A DNA stretch of 64,000 nucleotides from Sulfitobacter sp. EhC04. GTDB lineage: Bacteria; Pseudomonadota; Alphaproteobacteria; Rhodobacterales; Rhodobacteraceae. The stretch covers positions 1 through 64,000 of the forward strand of contig NZ_LXYI01000031.1 of assembly GCF_001650875.1 (NCBI RefSeq), written 5' to 3'. Positions 16,864-25,942 of this stretch are shown one piece after another (position 1 is the first letter of the stretch; every line of letters starts with the position of its first letter). A program made the translations under genes and the position numbers. The notes under the pieces are model-generated. The model ran no database searches, was not told the origin of the DNA, and saw nothing but the letters and a program-made list of their open reading frames with translations.

Positions 16864-19317
16864 ATGCGCCCCTTGCCCCCCCTCTTCACAGACTGGTTCA
16901 CCGCCAAGGGCTGGTCGATCCACCCGCACCAGCAGGCCATGCTGGACCGTGCCGATGCGCCCGCCCTGCTGCTGATCGCGCCCACGGGGGGCGGCAAGAC
17001 GCTGTCGGGTTTCCTGCCCACGCTGATCGACCTGGCCGAGGGCCGACACGAGGGGATGCACACCCTCTATATCTCGCCCCTCAAGGCGCTGGCGGCCGAC
17101 ATCAAGCGCAACCTGACCACCCCGGTGCAAGAGATGCAACTGCCCGTCACCATCGACGAACGCACCGGCGATACCCCCGCCAGCCGCCGCAAACGGCAAC
17201 GCGCGGACCCGCCGCATATCTTCCTGACCACGCCGGAAAGCCTGGCACTGTTAACAAGTTACGAGGACGCCCCGCGCATGTTTCGCGGTCTCAAGCGGGT
17301 GGTGATCGACGAAATCCACGCTCTGGCCGAAAGCAAGCGCGGCGACCAGTTGATGCTGGCGCTGGCGCGGTTGCAGACCCTCTGCCCCGACCTCAAGCGC
17401 GTGGGCCTTTCCGCCACGGTGGAGGACCCTGCCGCCATCGCGCACCTGATGGCCCGCCACCCCGACCCCTGCGAGATCCTGCTGGCCGACCCCGGCCCGG
17501 CCCCCGACATCCGGATGCTGCGCACAGAGGAAGCCCCGCCCTGGTCCGGTGGCGGTGCTGCCTACGCGATTCCGGCGGTGCTGGAGGAGGTGCGCAAGCA
17601 CCGGACCACGCTGATTTTCCACAACACCCGCGCTCAGGCGGAAATCTTCTTTCACAACCTCTGGCTTGCGAACGAAGACAGCCTGCCCATCGGCATCCAC
17701 CACGGCAGCCTCGACCGCGAACAACGCACGCGGGTCGAGGCAGCGATGGTGCGGGGCGATCTGCGCGCCATCGTCTGTACCGGCAGTCTCGATCTCGGCA
17801 TCGACTGGGGCGATGTGGACCTGGTGATCCAGATCGGCGCGCCCAAGAACGTGAAACGTCTGGTGCAGCGGATCGGACGCGCAAACCACCGCTACAACGC
17901 GCCGTCCAAGGCGCTGCTGGTGCCCGCCAATCGCTTTGAAGTGGTGGAATGTGTCGCCGCCCTTGAGGCCGTGCTGGACGGAGAACTGGACGGTGACCCG
18001 CGCGGCCCCGGCCCGCGCGACGTGCTCTGCCAACACATCCTGATTGCCGCATGCGCCGGACCTTTCGACGCCGACGCGCTCTATACCGAAGTCACCTCTG
18101 CCGGGGCCTATGCCGCCCTCTCCCGCGCTGATTTCGACGCCTGCCTCGCCTTTTGCGCCACAGGCGGCTACGCCCTGCGCGCCTATGACCGCTGGCAACG
18201 GCTGCTGCAACGCCCCGACGGGTTGTGGCAGCTGCGCGATCCCCGCGCGGCGCAGCGCATCCGGATGAACATCGGCACGATACAGGACACCGATACGCTC
18301 AAGGTCCGGATGAAGCGCAACCGGGGCGGCAAGCCCCTGGGCGAGATCGAGGAAGGCTTTGCCGCCTCGCTGACCCCCGGCGACACCTTCCTGATCGGCG
18401 GGCAGATCGTGAAATACGAAGGCCTGCGCGACATGACCGTGGAGGTCAGCCGGGACGCCGCCAAAAAACCGAAAATCGCCACCTTCATGGGCACGAAATT
18501 CGCCACCTCGACCCAGCTTTCCGCCCGCGTGCAGCAGATGTTCACCCAAGAGAGTTGGCCCGACCTGCCGCGCCACACCGCCGAATGGCTGCATCTGCAG
18601 CGCGACGTCAGCCAGTTACCACAGCCGGGCCGCCTGCTGATCGAAAGCTTCCCCCACGACGGGCGCGAACAGACCGTGGTCTACGGCTTTGCCGGGCGCA
18701 ACGGAATGCAGACGCTCGGCCTCTTGCTGACCAAGCGGATGGAGGAACTGGGCCTGCACCCGCTGGGCTTTGTCGCCACCGATTACGCCACGCTGATCTG
18801 GGGGCTGGAGGCGCTCAAAGACCCCGCGCCGCTGTTTGACCCTGCCGCCCTGCACGAGGGGCTGGAGACATGGCTGGCAGGCAATGCGGTGATGAAACGC
18901 ACCTTTCGCGCCTCTGCCACCATTGCGGGGCTGATCGAACGGAACAGCCCGTCAGCGCGCAAGTCGGGGCGGCAGGCGACGTTCTCCTCCGACATCCTCT
19001 ATGACACGCTGATGCGCTACGACCCCGACCATCTGATGTTGCAGATCACCCGCGAAGAGGCCCTGCGCGGGCTGGTGGATTTTGGCCGCATCGAAGAGAT
19101 GCTGGCCCGCATCGGCGGCCGCATCGACCACCGCCGCCTGTCCCGCGTGACGCCGCTGGCCGCCCCACTGTTTCTGGAAATGGGCCGGGTCCCGGTCAAG
19201 GCCGAAGCCGAGGAACGCCTGCTGGCCGAAGAGGCCGCGCGGCTGATGGAAACCTCCGGCCTCGCGCAGATCACCCCGGCCCCGTCGAACAAACCGAAAT
19301 GGCGGGCGGGGTTCTGA
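16864..19317 (+). CDS. ligase-associated DNA damage response DEXH-box helicase (Lhr family)
   Basis: An 817-residue Lhr-type helicase that unwinds nucleic acid in a DNA-repair context. The helicase motifs are complete: APTGGGKT near residue 38 (motif I), ISPLKALAADI (Ia), VVIDEIHAL (II, DEIH), GLSATV (III), and QRIGRANHR (VI). The C-terminal Lhr-specific region follows. The family is defined by association with an ATP-dependent DNA ligase, an exonuclease and the PdeM phosphoesterase; here PdeM follows, but no ligase or exonuclease is in the window. The ATG at 16864 was chosen because the conserved part starts there; an ATG 66 bases upstream adds unrelated residues. Confidence 0.88.
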   Translation: MRPLPPLFTDWFTAKGWSIHPHQQAMLDRADAPALLLIAPTGGGKTLSGFLPTLIDLAEGRHEGMHTLYISPLKALAADIKRNLTTPVQEMQLPVTIDERTGDTPASRRKRQRADPPHIFLTTPESLALLTSYEDAPRMFRGLKRVVIDEIHALAESKRGDQLMLALARLQTLCPDLKRVGLSATVEDPAAIAHLMARHPDPCEILLADPGPAPDIRMLRTEEAPPWSGGGAAYAIPAVLEEVRKHRTTLIFHNTRAQAEIFFHNLWLANEDSLPIGIHHGSLDREQRTRVEAAMVRGDLRAIVCTGSLDLGIDWGDVDLVIQIGAPKNVKRLVQRIGRANHRYNAPSKALLVPANRFEVVECVAALEAVLDGELDGDPRGPGPRDVLCQHILIAACAGPFDADALYTEVTSAGAYAALSRADFDACLAFCATGGYALRAYDRWQRLLQRPDGLWQLRDPRAAQRIRMNIGTIQDTDTLKVRMKRNRGGKPLGEIEEGFAASLTPGDTFLIGGQIVKYEGLRDMTVEVSRDAAKKPKIATFMGTKFATSTQLSARVQQMFTQESWPDLPRHTAEWLHLQRDVSQLPQPGRLLIESFPHDGREQTVVYGFAGRNGMQTLGLLLTKRMEELGLHPLGFVATDYATLIWGLEALKDPAPLFDPAALHEGLETWLAGNAVMKRTFRASATIAGLIERNSPSARKSGRQATFSSDILYDTLMRYDPDHLMLQITREEALRGLVDFGRIEEMLARIGGRIDHRRLSRVTPLAAPLFLEMGRVPVKAEAEERLLAEEAARLMETSGLAQITPAPSNKPKWRAGF

Positions 19318-19421
19318 GCGCGGGAGCAGGTGGCCTGACCGAGTGGCTGGCGGGGACCAAGGGGCGGTTTGTGTTGTCGCTGATCGCCCAGCCGGAGGTG
19401 CGGGAGGTGTTTGCGAGGTGA
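19308..19421 (+). pseudogene. possible remnant of a DNA adenine methylase (D12 class), 3' end
   Basis: Downstream of the helicase, and overlapping its last codons in another frame, a short frame reads LTEWLAGTKGRFVLSL and then PEVREVF and a stop at 19419-19421. This resembles the conserved end of D12-class adenine methylases, where a GRFxLSxND-x-PEVRxxF pattern is usual; here the ND is replaced. There is no upstream methylase core, so this is at most a broken remnant about 35 codons long. The call rests on recognising the pattern and not on a search. Confidence 0.4.
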
Positions 19422-19884
19422 AGGATCGAGAGCGGCTGCTCGCTGCGCTCTGCATGGAGGTCAGCCATGCGGACTTAGCAAACTTTGACCAAAGCCCGGA
19501 ATCAAGGTGCGCAGCACCGCCGGGCAGCCCCCGACCGCCCCATGGGCGGGCGCTTTCTCTCCGTAATGCGATTAATAAGCAGCACGTCAAAGTCGAGAAA
19601 TAAAGTGGCACCCACCAATGTTCCAATGCCCACCCGCGGTCGAGCGCTGCCCTATGTTGCAATGTAACTTCGGGCTCAGACCTGCCCTTAGTTGCGCCAA
19701 CCACGAATGTCCAATATCGGCCGATACTCCCAAAGAAACGGACCCGAAAATGCAGCCAAACCTGGGAATCATTTGCTGCAAATATCTCTGTAAATCACTG
19801 CAGATTTTCGCGTCACGCTACAGTCACGCGACACCTTCTCCATCCCCCCTTGCCAAACCTGACCCTTTCAAACATGAACAAAGG
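19318..19884. other. 567-base stretch without an intact gene
   Basis: Apart from the possible methylase remnant at its left end, no coding sequence is supported. A hairpin-forming segment CCGCCCCATGGGCGG is at about 19537-19551. From 19600 the sequence becomes less GC-rich, and stop codons break the frames. The stretch separates the helicase from pdeM, two genes normally close together, so it may be the scar of lost or inserted DNA. A PdeM promoter should lie near its right end. Confidence 0.5.
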
Positions 19885-20547
19885 ATGAACGGATATGATT
19901 TCACCCTTTCCGGGACACAGCTGACCGCGCTCGGTTCCGGGGCGCTGTGGTGGCCGGAGCAAGGCCTGCTCTGCGTCAGCGATCTGCATCTTGGCAAGTC
20001 CGAGCGGATCGCCCGGCGCGGCGGGGCTGCCTTGCCGCCCTATGACACCCGCGACACGTTGACCCGGCTGGCCGCTGACCTGGCGCTGTCCGGGGCGCGG
20101 ACGGTGATCTGCCTTGGCGACAGCTTTGACGATGCCGATGCCGCCCGCGCCCTGCCCCAGGAGGAACGGTTGTGGATCGCGCGGATGCAGGCCGGGCGGC
20201 GCTGGATCTGGATCGAGGGCAACCATGACCCCGGCCCGATGGACCTTGGCGGCAGTCATCTGGTGGAACTGCCGCTGGCACCGCTGACCTTTCGCCATAT
20301 CGCCCAGGCAGGTGCCAGCGGCGAGGTTTCGGGCCATTACCATCCCAAGGCCAGCGTCAGCACCCGCAGTGCCCGCATCACCCGGCCCGCGTTCCTTTAT
20401 GACAGTGACCGGCTGATCCTGCCCGCCTATGGCACCTATACCGGCGGATTGCGCAGCCACTCAGAGGTGCTTTGCGCCTTGATGCGGCCCGAAGCCCGCG
20501 CCATCCTGACCGGCAAGACGCCCGTCACGATCCCCATGCCAAGATAG
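19885..20547 (+). CDS. pdeM: ligase-associated DNA damage response phosphoesterase PdeM
   Basis: A 220-residue metallophosphoesterase. The metal-binding motifs are present in order: DLHLGKSERIARRG, CLGDSFDDAD, EGNHD, and GHYHPK. PdeM proteins are predicted nucleases linked to a bacterial DNA-repair gene set. The ATG at 19885 was chosen because it begins the conserved part; the Shine-Dalgarno-like AAAGG lies directly before it, closer than usual. The next gene follows after eight bases and is probably cotranscribed. Confidence 0.85.
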   Translation: MNGYDFTLSGTQLTALGSGALWWPEQGLLCVSDLHLGKSERIARRGGAALPPYDTRDTLTRLAADLALSGARTVICLGDSFDDADAARALPQEERLWIARMQAGRRWIWIEGNHDPGPMDLGGSHLVELPLAPLTFRHIAQAGASGEVSGHYHPKASVSTRSARITRPAFLYDSDRLILPAYGTYTGGLRSHSEVLCALMRPEARAILTGKTPVTIPMPR

Positions 20548-20555
20548 GACCCTTC

Positions 20556-20975
20556 ATGTCGCCAGAAGCCATTCAGCGCATCCAAGACAGCTTTGCCGCG
20601 CAAAGCATGATGGCCACGCTCGGCGCCTCCCTTGAAGCCGTCGGCAGCGGTGACATCCGCATTTCGGCCCCGATCCTGCCCGGCGCACGGCAACAGCAAG
20701 GCTTCGGCCACGCGGCGCTGACCTTTGCCCTGGGCGATACCGCCGCCGGCTACGCGGCGCTGTCGGTGCTGCCATTGGACAACGAGGTCGTGACGGCGGA
20801 AATCAAGATCAACCTTCTGGCCCCGGCGCGGGGCGACCGCCTGCTTGCGATTGGAAAAGTGGTGAAACCCGGAAAACGGCTGTGTGTTGTCACATCTGAA
20901 GTCTTTGCGGAAACAGACGGCACGCGAAAACTGATCGCCGTCCTGCAAGGCACGATGGTGCCGGTCCCGATCTGA
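20556..20975 (+). CDS. PaaI-type hotdog-fold thioesterase
   Basis: A 139-residue single hotdog domain, likely hydrolysing an acyl-CoA or aryl-CoA thioester. Recognisable parts are QQGFGHAALTFALGDTAAGYAAL (central helix; key residues GHA and GDTA) and VVTAEIKINLLAPARGDRLLA, the usual PaaI segment. It starts eight bases after pdeM with ATG at 20556 and is convergent with the LytTR gene. The substrate cannot be named. Confidence 0.8.
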   Translation: MSPEAIQRIQDSFAAQSMMATLGASLEAVGSGDIRISAPILPGARQQQGFGHAALTFALGDTAAGYAALSVLPLDNEVVTAEIKINLLAPARGDRLLAIGKVVKPGKRLCVVTSEVFAETDGTRKLIAVLQGTMVPVPI

Positions 20976-20987
20976 ACCGGCACCCTC

Positions 20988-21743
20988 TCAGAACAACCCC
21001 GCCTCTTTTGCCGCCTCCCGTTTGCCGCGTGCCACCGGAACGTCGGCACCGTCCGACATCACCAGCACATCCCGCCCCTGCACACGCCGATGGGCGGTGA
21101 CGGCGTCCAGGCTGACCCAATGGGAGCGATGGGTTTGCAGGCCCCGCACGCCGTCCAGTGCTTCGACCGCCTCGCCCAACCGCATCAGGATCAGGGCGCT
21201 GCCCTTGGCAGTGACGACGTTGAGATAGTGATCCTGCGCCTCGATCCGCACCAGCGGGCCGCGCAGTTCCAGCGGAAGTCGGCGCAGAAACATAGCAGCG
21301 GGATCTGCGGGCTGCGTTTCCGTTTCCGGCTCCGGGGCGGCCAAACCCCTGCGTGCAAGGTAGAACAGCCCGTTTGCCACCAGGACCGTCGCGCCGACGA
21401 TGGTGATCATATATCCAAGGCTTCCGGCGGCTTGTCTGGCAAAGACAAGGCTGTTGATCCCATGGATCACGGTCGCGAGGACAAGCGCAAAGACGGACCA
21501 GAAGGCGAGTTTGCGTGACGGGCTGTCAGGTACAAAACGCCCCGCCAAAGCGCTGCACAGGATCGACAGCGCCACGACCCCCGCCCAATAGGCAGTGCGG
21601 CCTGGAAAGCCCAACGCCTCATTGGTGCCGAAGGGGCCCGCAACCGCGCAAAGCAGGGTCACCAGCAGCCATAATGCCACCAGAAAACCAAGCCGTTGCC
21701 GTTCACGATGCGTCAGATGCATCTGCCGCCTTCTCTTTGCCAT
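20988..21743 (-). CDS. membrane-bound LytTR-family transcriptional regulator
   Basis: A protein of 251 residues (244 if it starts at the ATG at 21722) with four predicted membrane segments at about 18-38, 48-68, 80-100 and 108-128. A C-terminal LytTR DNA-binding domain follows at about 155-250 (RIEAQDHYLNVVTAKGS, QTHRSHWVSLDAV). It lacks a receiver domain, so it should sense a membrane or envelope signal directly. The DUF2306 gene starts 93 bases away on the other strand, and such divergent pairs are common for membrane LytTR regulators, which often control the neighbour. Confidence 0.85.
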   Translation of the reverse strand: MAKRRRQMHLTHRERQRLGFLVALWLLVTLLCAVAGPFGTNEALGFPGRTAYWAGVVALSILCSALAGRFVPDSPSRKLAFWSVFALVLATVIHGINSLVFARQAAGSLGYMITIVGATVLVANGLFYLARRGLAAPEPETETQPADPAAMFLRRLPLELRGPLVRIEAQDHYLNVVTAKGSALILMRLGEAVEALDGVRGLQTHRSHWVSLDAVTAHRRVQGRDVLVMSDGADVPVARGKREAAKEAGLF

Positions 21744-21836
21744 TCACGAAGCACTGCCGCAGTTCGCGTAATGCCACTGTGTCTGAATGGTCCATCCTGC
21801 CATGCAAAGGCAACCCGTTAAAACACAAGGTTTGCC

Positions 21837-22241
21837 ATGTCATTCGCCCCGCTTTTTGCTGCCCCTGCCGTCGTCCAGATCCATGCCTTTCTGGCACTGG
21901 CCGCTGTTGTTCTGACCGTAATCATCCTGACCCTGCGCAAGGGCAGCCGCCTGCATCGAAAACTGGGCTGGACCTGGGTTCTGATGATGGCTGCCGTGGC
22001 CCTGTCCAGTTTCTGGATCAATCAGCTGCGCTGGGTCGGGCCGTTTGGACCGACCCACATTCTGTCGGTCATCACGCTGGTCAGCCTGGTCGGGGGCGTG
22101 CGGGCCGCGCGGCGGCACGACCGGCGCAGGCACGCCCGCATCATGCGGGCGCTGGTTTTTGGCGCGCTGGTCGTCGCGGGGGGCTTCACGCTGTTACCCG
22201 GCCGGATCATGCACGCGGTCGTCTTTGCAACGACCTTCTAG
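21837..22241 (+). CDS. DUF2306-family membrane protein
   Basis: A 134-residue protein with four hydrophobic segments (about 8-32, 45-63, 72-90, 104-124). The spaced histidines ([39 protein letters not shown]) are typical of DUF2306, whose role is unknown. It is divergent from a membrane LytTR regulator that probably controls it. Its stop codon overlaps the folD stop by four bases (CTAG, 22238-22241) in a convergent arrangement. Confidence 0.82.
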   Translation: MSFAPLFAAPAVVQIHAFLALAAVVLTVIILTLRKGSRLHRKLGWTWVLMMAAVALSSFWINQLRWVGPFGPTHILSVITLVSLVGGVRAARRHDRRRHARIMRALVFGALVVAGGFTLLPGRIMHAVVFATTF

Positions 22242-23140
22242 GCGGTCAGGCCCTCGGGCTCGTCCAGCCCGTTGGCACGGCAACAGGCGGTGACGGTATT
22301 TGCCAGCAGGCAGGCGATTGTCATCGGGCCAACGCCACCCGGCACCGGGGTGATGGCCCCTGCCCGTGCGGCGCAGCTTTCATAGTCCACGTCACCCACG
22401 AGCCGGGTCTTTCCCGCGCCCTTTTCCGGCGCGTCCAGCCGGTTGATGCCCACGTCGATCACGGTGGCCCCTTCCTTGATCCAGTCGCCCGGCACCATCT
22501 CGGGGCGGCCAACGGCAGCCACGACAATATCGGCGCGGCGCACCACATCGGCAAGGTCCTTGGTGCGGCTGTGCGCGATGGTCACGGTACAGCTGTCGCC
22601 CAGCAGCAATTGCGCCATCGGCTTGCCCACGATGTTGGACCGCCCGATCACCACTGCATCCATGCCTGAGATCGACCCGTGATGATCGCGCAGCATCATC
22701 AGACAGCCCAGCGGCGTACAGGGCACCATGCTCTTTTGCCCCGTCCCCAGCAGCCCGACGTTGGAGATATGGAACCCGTCCACATCCTTGGCCGGATCAA
22801 TTGAGTTGATCACCAGATCCTCGTTCAGATGCTTCGGCAGCGGCAATTGCACAAGGATACCGTGGATTTCCGGATCGTTGTTAAGCTGGTCGATCAGGGC
22901 CAGCAGGTCCGCCTCGGAGGTATCCGCCTCCAACTTGTGCTCGACCGATTTCATGCCGACCTCGACGGTCATCTTGCCCTTGGACCGGACATAGACCTCC
23001 GACGCGGGGTCCTCCCCCACCAGGACCACAGCCAGGCCGGGCGTGATGCCGTGGTCGTCTTTCAGCCGGGTCACATGCCCTGCCACCTGCGCGCGGACAC
23101 GGGCCGCAAAGGCTTTGCCGTCAATGATCGTCGCCGTCAT
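22238..23140 (-). CDS. folD: bifunctional methylenetetrahydrofolate dehydrogenase / methenyltetrahydrofolate cyclohydrolase
   Basis: A 300-residue FolD that interconverts 5,10-methylene-, 5,10-methenyl- and 10-formyl-tetrahydrofolate. Key parts are YVRSKGKM (the catalytic YxxxK), [17 protein letters not shown], the NADP-binding [16 protein letters not shown] and [18 protein letters not shown]. Together with fhs just upstream it links formate to the C1-folate pool. The length is normal. Confidence 0.97.
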   Translation of the reverse strand: MTATIIDGKAFAARVRAQVAGHVTRLKDDHGITPGLAVVLVGEDPASEVYVRSKGKMTVEVGMKSVEHKLEADTSEADLLALIDQLNNDPEIHGILVQLPLPKHLNEDLVINSIDPAKDVDGFHISNVGLLGTGQKSMVPCTPLGCLMMLRDHHGSISGMDAVVIGRSNIVGKPMAQLLLGDSCTVTIAHSRTKDLADVVRRADIVVAAVGRPEMVPGDWIKEGATVIDVGINRLDAPEKGAGKTRLVGDVDYESCAARAGAITPVPGGVGPMTIACLLANTVTACCRANGLDEPEGLTA

Positions 23141-23225
23141 CTATCTCTCCAAAATTGAGGGGGCGGGGCCGCGCCCGGCTGCGCCGGACGCTCACCCCGC
23201 CAGTCGCCTGACTTTGCCAAGCGCC

Positions 23226-24902
23226 TTAAAACAACCCTTCCACGTCCCCGTCCGCGTTCAGCTTGATGTTCTCTGCCGAGGGCACGCGCGGCAGGCCGGG
23301 CATCGTCATGATCTCACCGCAGATGGCAACCACAAAACCGGCACCTGCAGACAGCCGCACCTCGCGTACGGGGATGTCAAAACCCGTGGGCGCACCGCGA
23401 CGTTCGGGATCGGTGGTAAAGCTGTACTGCGTCTTTGCCATACAGACCGGCAGGTTGCCATAGCCCTGATCTTCCCATTCCTTCAGCTGGCTGCGGATCT
23501 TGTTGTCCATCAAGGCTCCATCGGCGCGGTAGATCTTTGTTGCGATGGTGTTGATCTTGTCTGCCAGGCTCATCTCGTCCGGATAGATCGGGGCGAACTT
23601 CGCCTCGCCTTTCTCGATGGTCTCGACCACCTTGGTCGCCAGATCGGCAGAACCTTCAGACCCCAGCTCCCAATGACGCGACAGCACCGCTTCGGAGCCT
23701 TGCGAAGCCACGTAGTCCTTGACCGCCTGCACTTCGGCATCGGTATCGGTGACGAAGTGGTTGATCGCAACGACCACCGGCACGCCAAAGCTCTTCACGT
23801 TCTCGATGTGACGGCCCAGGTTCGCGCAACCCGCATTCACGGCCTCGACATTCTCGGTGCCCAGGTCGGCCTTGGCGACACCGCCGTTCATTTTCATGGC
23901 GCGGACTGTTGCCACAACCACAACCGCCGAAGGCGCGAGCCCTGCCTTGCGGCATTTGATGTTCAGGAACTTCTCCGCCCCCAGATCGGCACCAAAGCCT
24001 GCTTCCGTCACCACGTAGTCCGCCAGTTTCAGCGCCGTTGTTGTCGCGATGACCGAGTTGCAGCCATGCGCGATGTTCGCGAAGGGTCCTCCATGCACGA
24101 AGGCCGGGTTGTTCTCCAGCGTCTGCACCAGGTTCGGCTGCATCGCATCCTTCAGCAGGACAGTCATCGCGCCATCCGCCTTGATATCACGGGCGAAGAT
24201 CGGCTTTTTCTCGCGGGTATAGGCCACGATCATATCACCCAGGCGCTTTTCAAGGTCGGCCAGGTTCTTGGCCAGACACAGGATCGCCATGACCTCGGAA
24301 GCCACGGTGATGTCAAAACCCGCCTCGCGCGGGAAGCCGTTGGCAACGCCACCCAGGGATGCGGTGATGGTGCGCAGCGCGCGGTCGTTCATGTCCAGCA
24401 CACGCCGCCAGACGACACGGCGGGTGTCGATCTCAAGCGCGTTGCCCCAATAGATGTGGTTGTCGATCATCGCCGACAGCAGGTTGTGTGCCGAGGTGAT
24501 CGCGTGGAAATCGCCGGTGAAGTGCAGGTTCATTTCTTCCATCGGCACGATCTGCGCATAGCCGCCGCCTGCGGCGCCGCCCTTCATCCCGAAGTTCGGT
24601 CCCAGTGACGCCTCGCGGATACAAACGGCAGCTTTTTTGCCGATCCGATTCAGACCGTCGCCCAGCCCGACGGTGGTGGTTGTCTTGCCCTCGCCCGCAG
24701 GGGTCGGGTTGATCGCTGTTACCAGGATCAGCTTGCCGTTGGTGTTGCCTTGCACGCTGTCGATGAAGGTCTGGCTGACCTTCGCCTTGTCATGGCCATA
24801 GGGCAGCAGGTCGTCGCTGCCGATCCCAAGCTTCTCACCAATCTCCTGAATGGGGCGTTTCTTCGCTGCGCGTGCGATTTCGATGTCAGATTTGTAAGCC
24901 AT
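23226..24902 (-). CDS. fhs: formate-tetrahydrofolate ligase
   Basis: A 558-residue ligase that joins formate to tetrahydrofolate with ATP to give 10-formyl-tetrahydrofolate. The ATP-binding segment [19 protein letters not shown] is near residues 66-85, and the conserved [18 protein letters not shown] and [13 protein letters not shown] segments are present. It is followed by folD after 85 bases, forming a C1 module that can also oxidise methyl groups from osmolytes to formate. The start follows a GGGGAA site. Confidence 0.97.
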   Translation of the reverse strand: MAYKSDIEIARAAKKRPIQEIGEKLGIGSDDLLPYGHDKAKVSQTFIDSVQGNTNGKLILVTAINPTPAGEGKTTTTVGLGDGLNRIGKKAAVCIREASLGPNFGMKGGAAGGGYAQIVPMEEMNLHFTGDFHAITSAHNLLSAMIDNHIYWGNALEIDTRRVVWRRVLDMNDRALRTITASLGGVANGFPREAGFDITVASEVMAILCLAKNLADLEKRLGDMIVAYTREKKPIFARDIKADGAMTVLLKDAMQPNLVQTLENNPAFVHGGPFANIAHGCNSVIATTTALKLADYVVTEAGFGADLGAEKFLNIKCRKAGLAPSAVVVVATVRAMKMNGGVAKADLGTENVEAVNAGCANLGRHIENVKSFGVPVVVAINHFVTDTDAEVQAVKDYVASQGSEAVLSRHWELGSEGSADLATKVVETIEKGEAKFAPIYPDEMSLADKINTIATKIYRADGALMDNKIRSQLKEWEDQGYGNLPVCMAKTQYSFTTDPERRGAPTGFDIPVREVRLSAGAGFVVAICGEIMTMPGLPRVPSAENIKLNADGDVEGLF

Positions 24903-25247
24903 GTGAGGGTTCCCCTAAAGACCGATGTGCCGTTTGCCCCTCTTATCGTGCAATCGTCCGTTCCACAGGTCGCAATTCCGACATTTCCACCACCCGATGC
25001 GGCGGTGGACCCATAAACCGTTTCTTTTTGGAAACCAGCGCCACTAAAGCGCCCCGCCTTAAACTTGAATCGCCGATACCCTGCCGCGCTTCGCGCTCTC
25101 GGGACATCGGCGATACGGAGTGTATCAGGTTAAAGGCGGGACGCTGTAAAGCGCCCCGCCTTAAACTTGAATCGCCAATACCCTGCCGCGCTTCGCGCTC
25201 TCGGGACATCGGCGATGGGGCTTGTGTCAGGTTAAAGGCGGGACGCT
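24903..25247. other. 345-base region between the MOSC gene and fhs
   Basis: It contains the two 102-bp palindromic repeat units (25046-25249), and about 140 bases at the left that must hold the fhs promoter. No RNA gene or protein gene is supported. A formal open frame of 88 codons on the minus strand is only the repeat read through. Confidence 0.6.
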
Positions 25248-25249
25248 CT
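25046..25249. repeat. tandem pair of 102-bp palindromic units
   Basis: Two head-to-tail units, 25046-25147 and 25148-25249, are nearly identical except for a short segment near the right part of each. Each unit is an imperfect inverted repeat: outer arms AGCGCCCCGCCTTAAACTTG and CAGGTTAAAGGCGGGACGCT, and inner arms ATCGCCGAT and ATCGGCGAT around a GCGCTTCGCGC-like centre. The right boundary falls on the MOSC stop codon (25248-25250), where AAAGC is repeated once more. It resembles a short non-coding mobile element (MITE or REP type). Confidence 0.85.
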
Positions 25250-25829
25250 AAAGCAGTGCCCAGGCGCGCTGCCCCGGCACATGCAGCCGCAATGTATCGC
25301 CAACGGCCAGGTCGCCTTCGCGCTCGACCCAGGCGGTGACACCCCTGCGCCCCTTCGCCGCCGCCTTGAAACCCTTGCCCTGCCCCGGCACTTCCTTTTC
25401 GATCTCGCGCGCGGGAAGGTTGCAGGGGCCGTTCAGCATGTCGACGGTCAGGGTGGTGCCGGAAGGCGACTGCAACCGGGACGACGGCGGAATATGGGTA
25501 AAGTCGGCAATGCCCTGCATCACGATGGACGCCCCCAGAAGGCGGGGGTCCAGCTTTTCCACCCCGATCTGGGCCGCGATGTCCGCCAGCTCCTCTGCCG
25601 ACAGGATCGAGAACTGCCGCGTATTGCGGATTTCCGTGCCCTGCGGGTATTGCGATTTCACCCGCACGCAGGAGGGTCTGGTCAGGCCGGCATGAAAATC
25701 ACCCTCGAACCCGGCATAGGTGGCGCGGGCGCGGTCGATGGCATGTGACCGGATGTTGCTGCGGTCCTGCGGCACCATCCCCATCCAGACGATGGTCGCG
25801 GTATGATCGGTGGGCAGTAGTTCAGGCAT
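25248..25829 (-). CDS. MOSC domain protein
   Basis: A 193-residue MOSC protein. The domain is the C-terminal sulfur-carrier fold of molybdenum cofactor sulfurases; stand-alone members usually handle sulfur or reduce N-hydroxylated compounds. Recognised parts are GFEGDFHAGLTRPSCVRVK and RQFSILSAEEL, with a cysteine at GPCNLPAREIE. The ATG at 25829 is chosen because AAAGGAG lies nine bases upstream; an in-frame start 14 codons earlier has no such site. The stop lies at the edge of the tandem repeat. Confidence 0.8.
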   Translation of the reverse strand: MPELLPTDHTATIVWMGMVPQDRSNIRSHAIDRARATYAGFEGDFHAGLTRPSCVRVKSQYPQGTEIRNTRQFSILSAEELADIAAQIGVEKLDPRLLGASIVMQGIADFTHIPPSSRLQSPSGTTLTVDMLNGPCNLPAREIEKEVPGQGKGFKAAAKGRRGVTAWVEREGDLAVGDTLRLHVPGQRAWALL

Positions 25830-25874
25830 GATCGCGGCTCCTTTTGGGGTGCGGCCACTCTGGTCAGGCAAAGC

Positions 25875-25905
25875 GCAAAAGAAAAGACCCCGCCGTGGCG
25901 GGGTC
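25875..25905 (-). terminator. rho-independent terminator after ftsH
   Basis: On the minus strand the palindrome GACCCCGCCACGGCGGGGTC (25886-25905) is followed by TTTTCTTTT. It ends the long ruv-tol-ftsH gene series and lies 37 bases past the ftsH stop. Confidence 0.9.
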
Positions 25906-25942
25906 CGATGACATTCTGTTACGCCCTGATCAATGGCTGTGA

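Noticed and set aside
23043..24608. 521-codon frame on the plus strand opposite fhs and folD
   Set aside because: It is antisense to two well-supported folate genes and has no recognisable protein pattern.
24943..25209. 88-codon minus-strand frame containing a repeated peptide
   Set aside because: The repeated peptide is simply the tandem 102-bp palindromic unit translated; there is no ribosome-binding site or homology.
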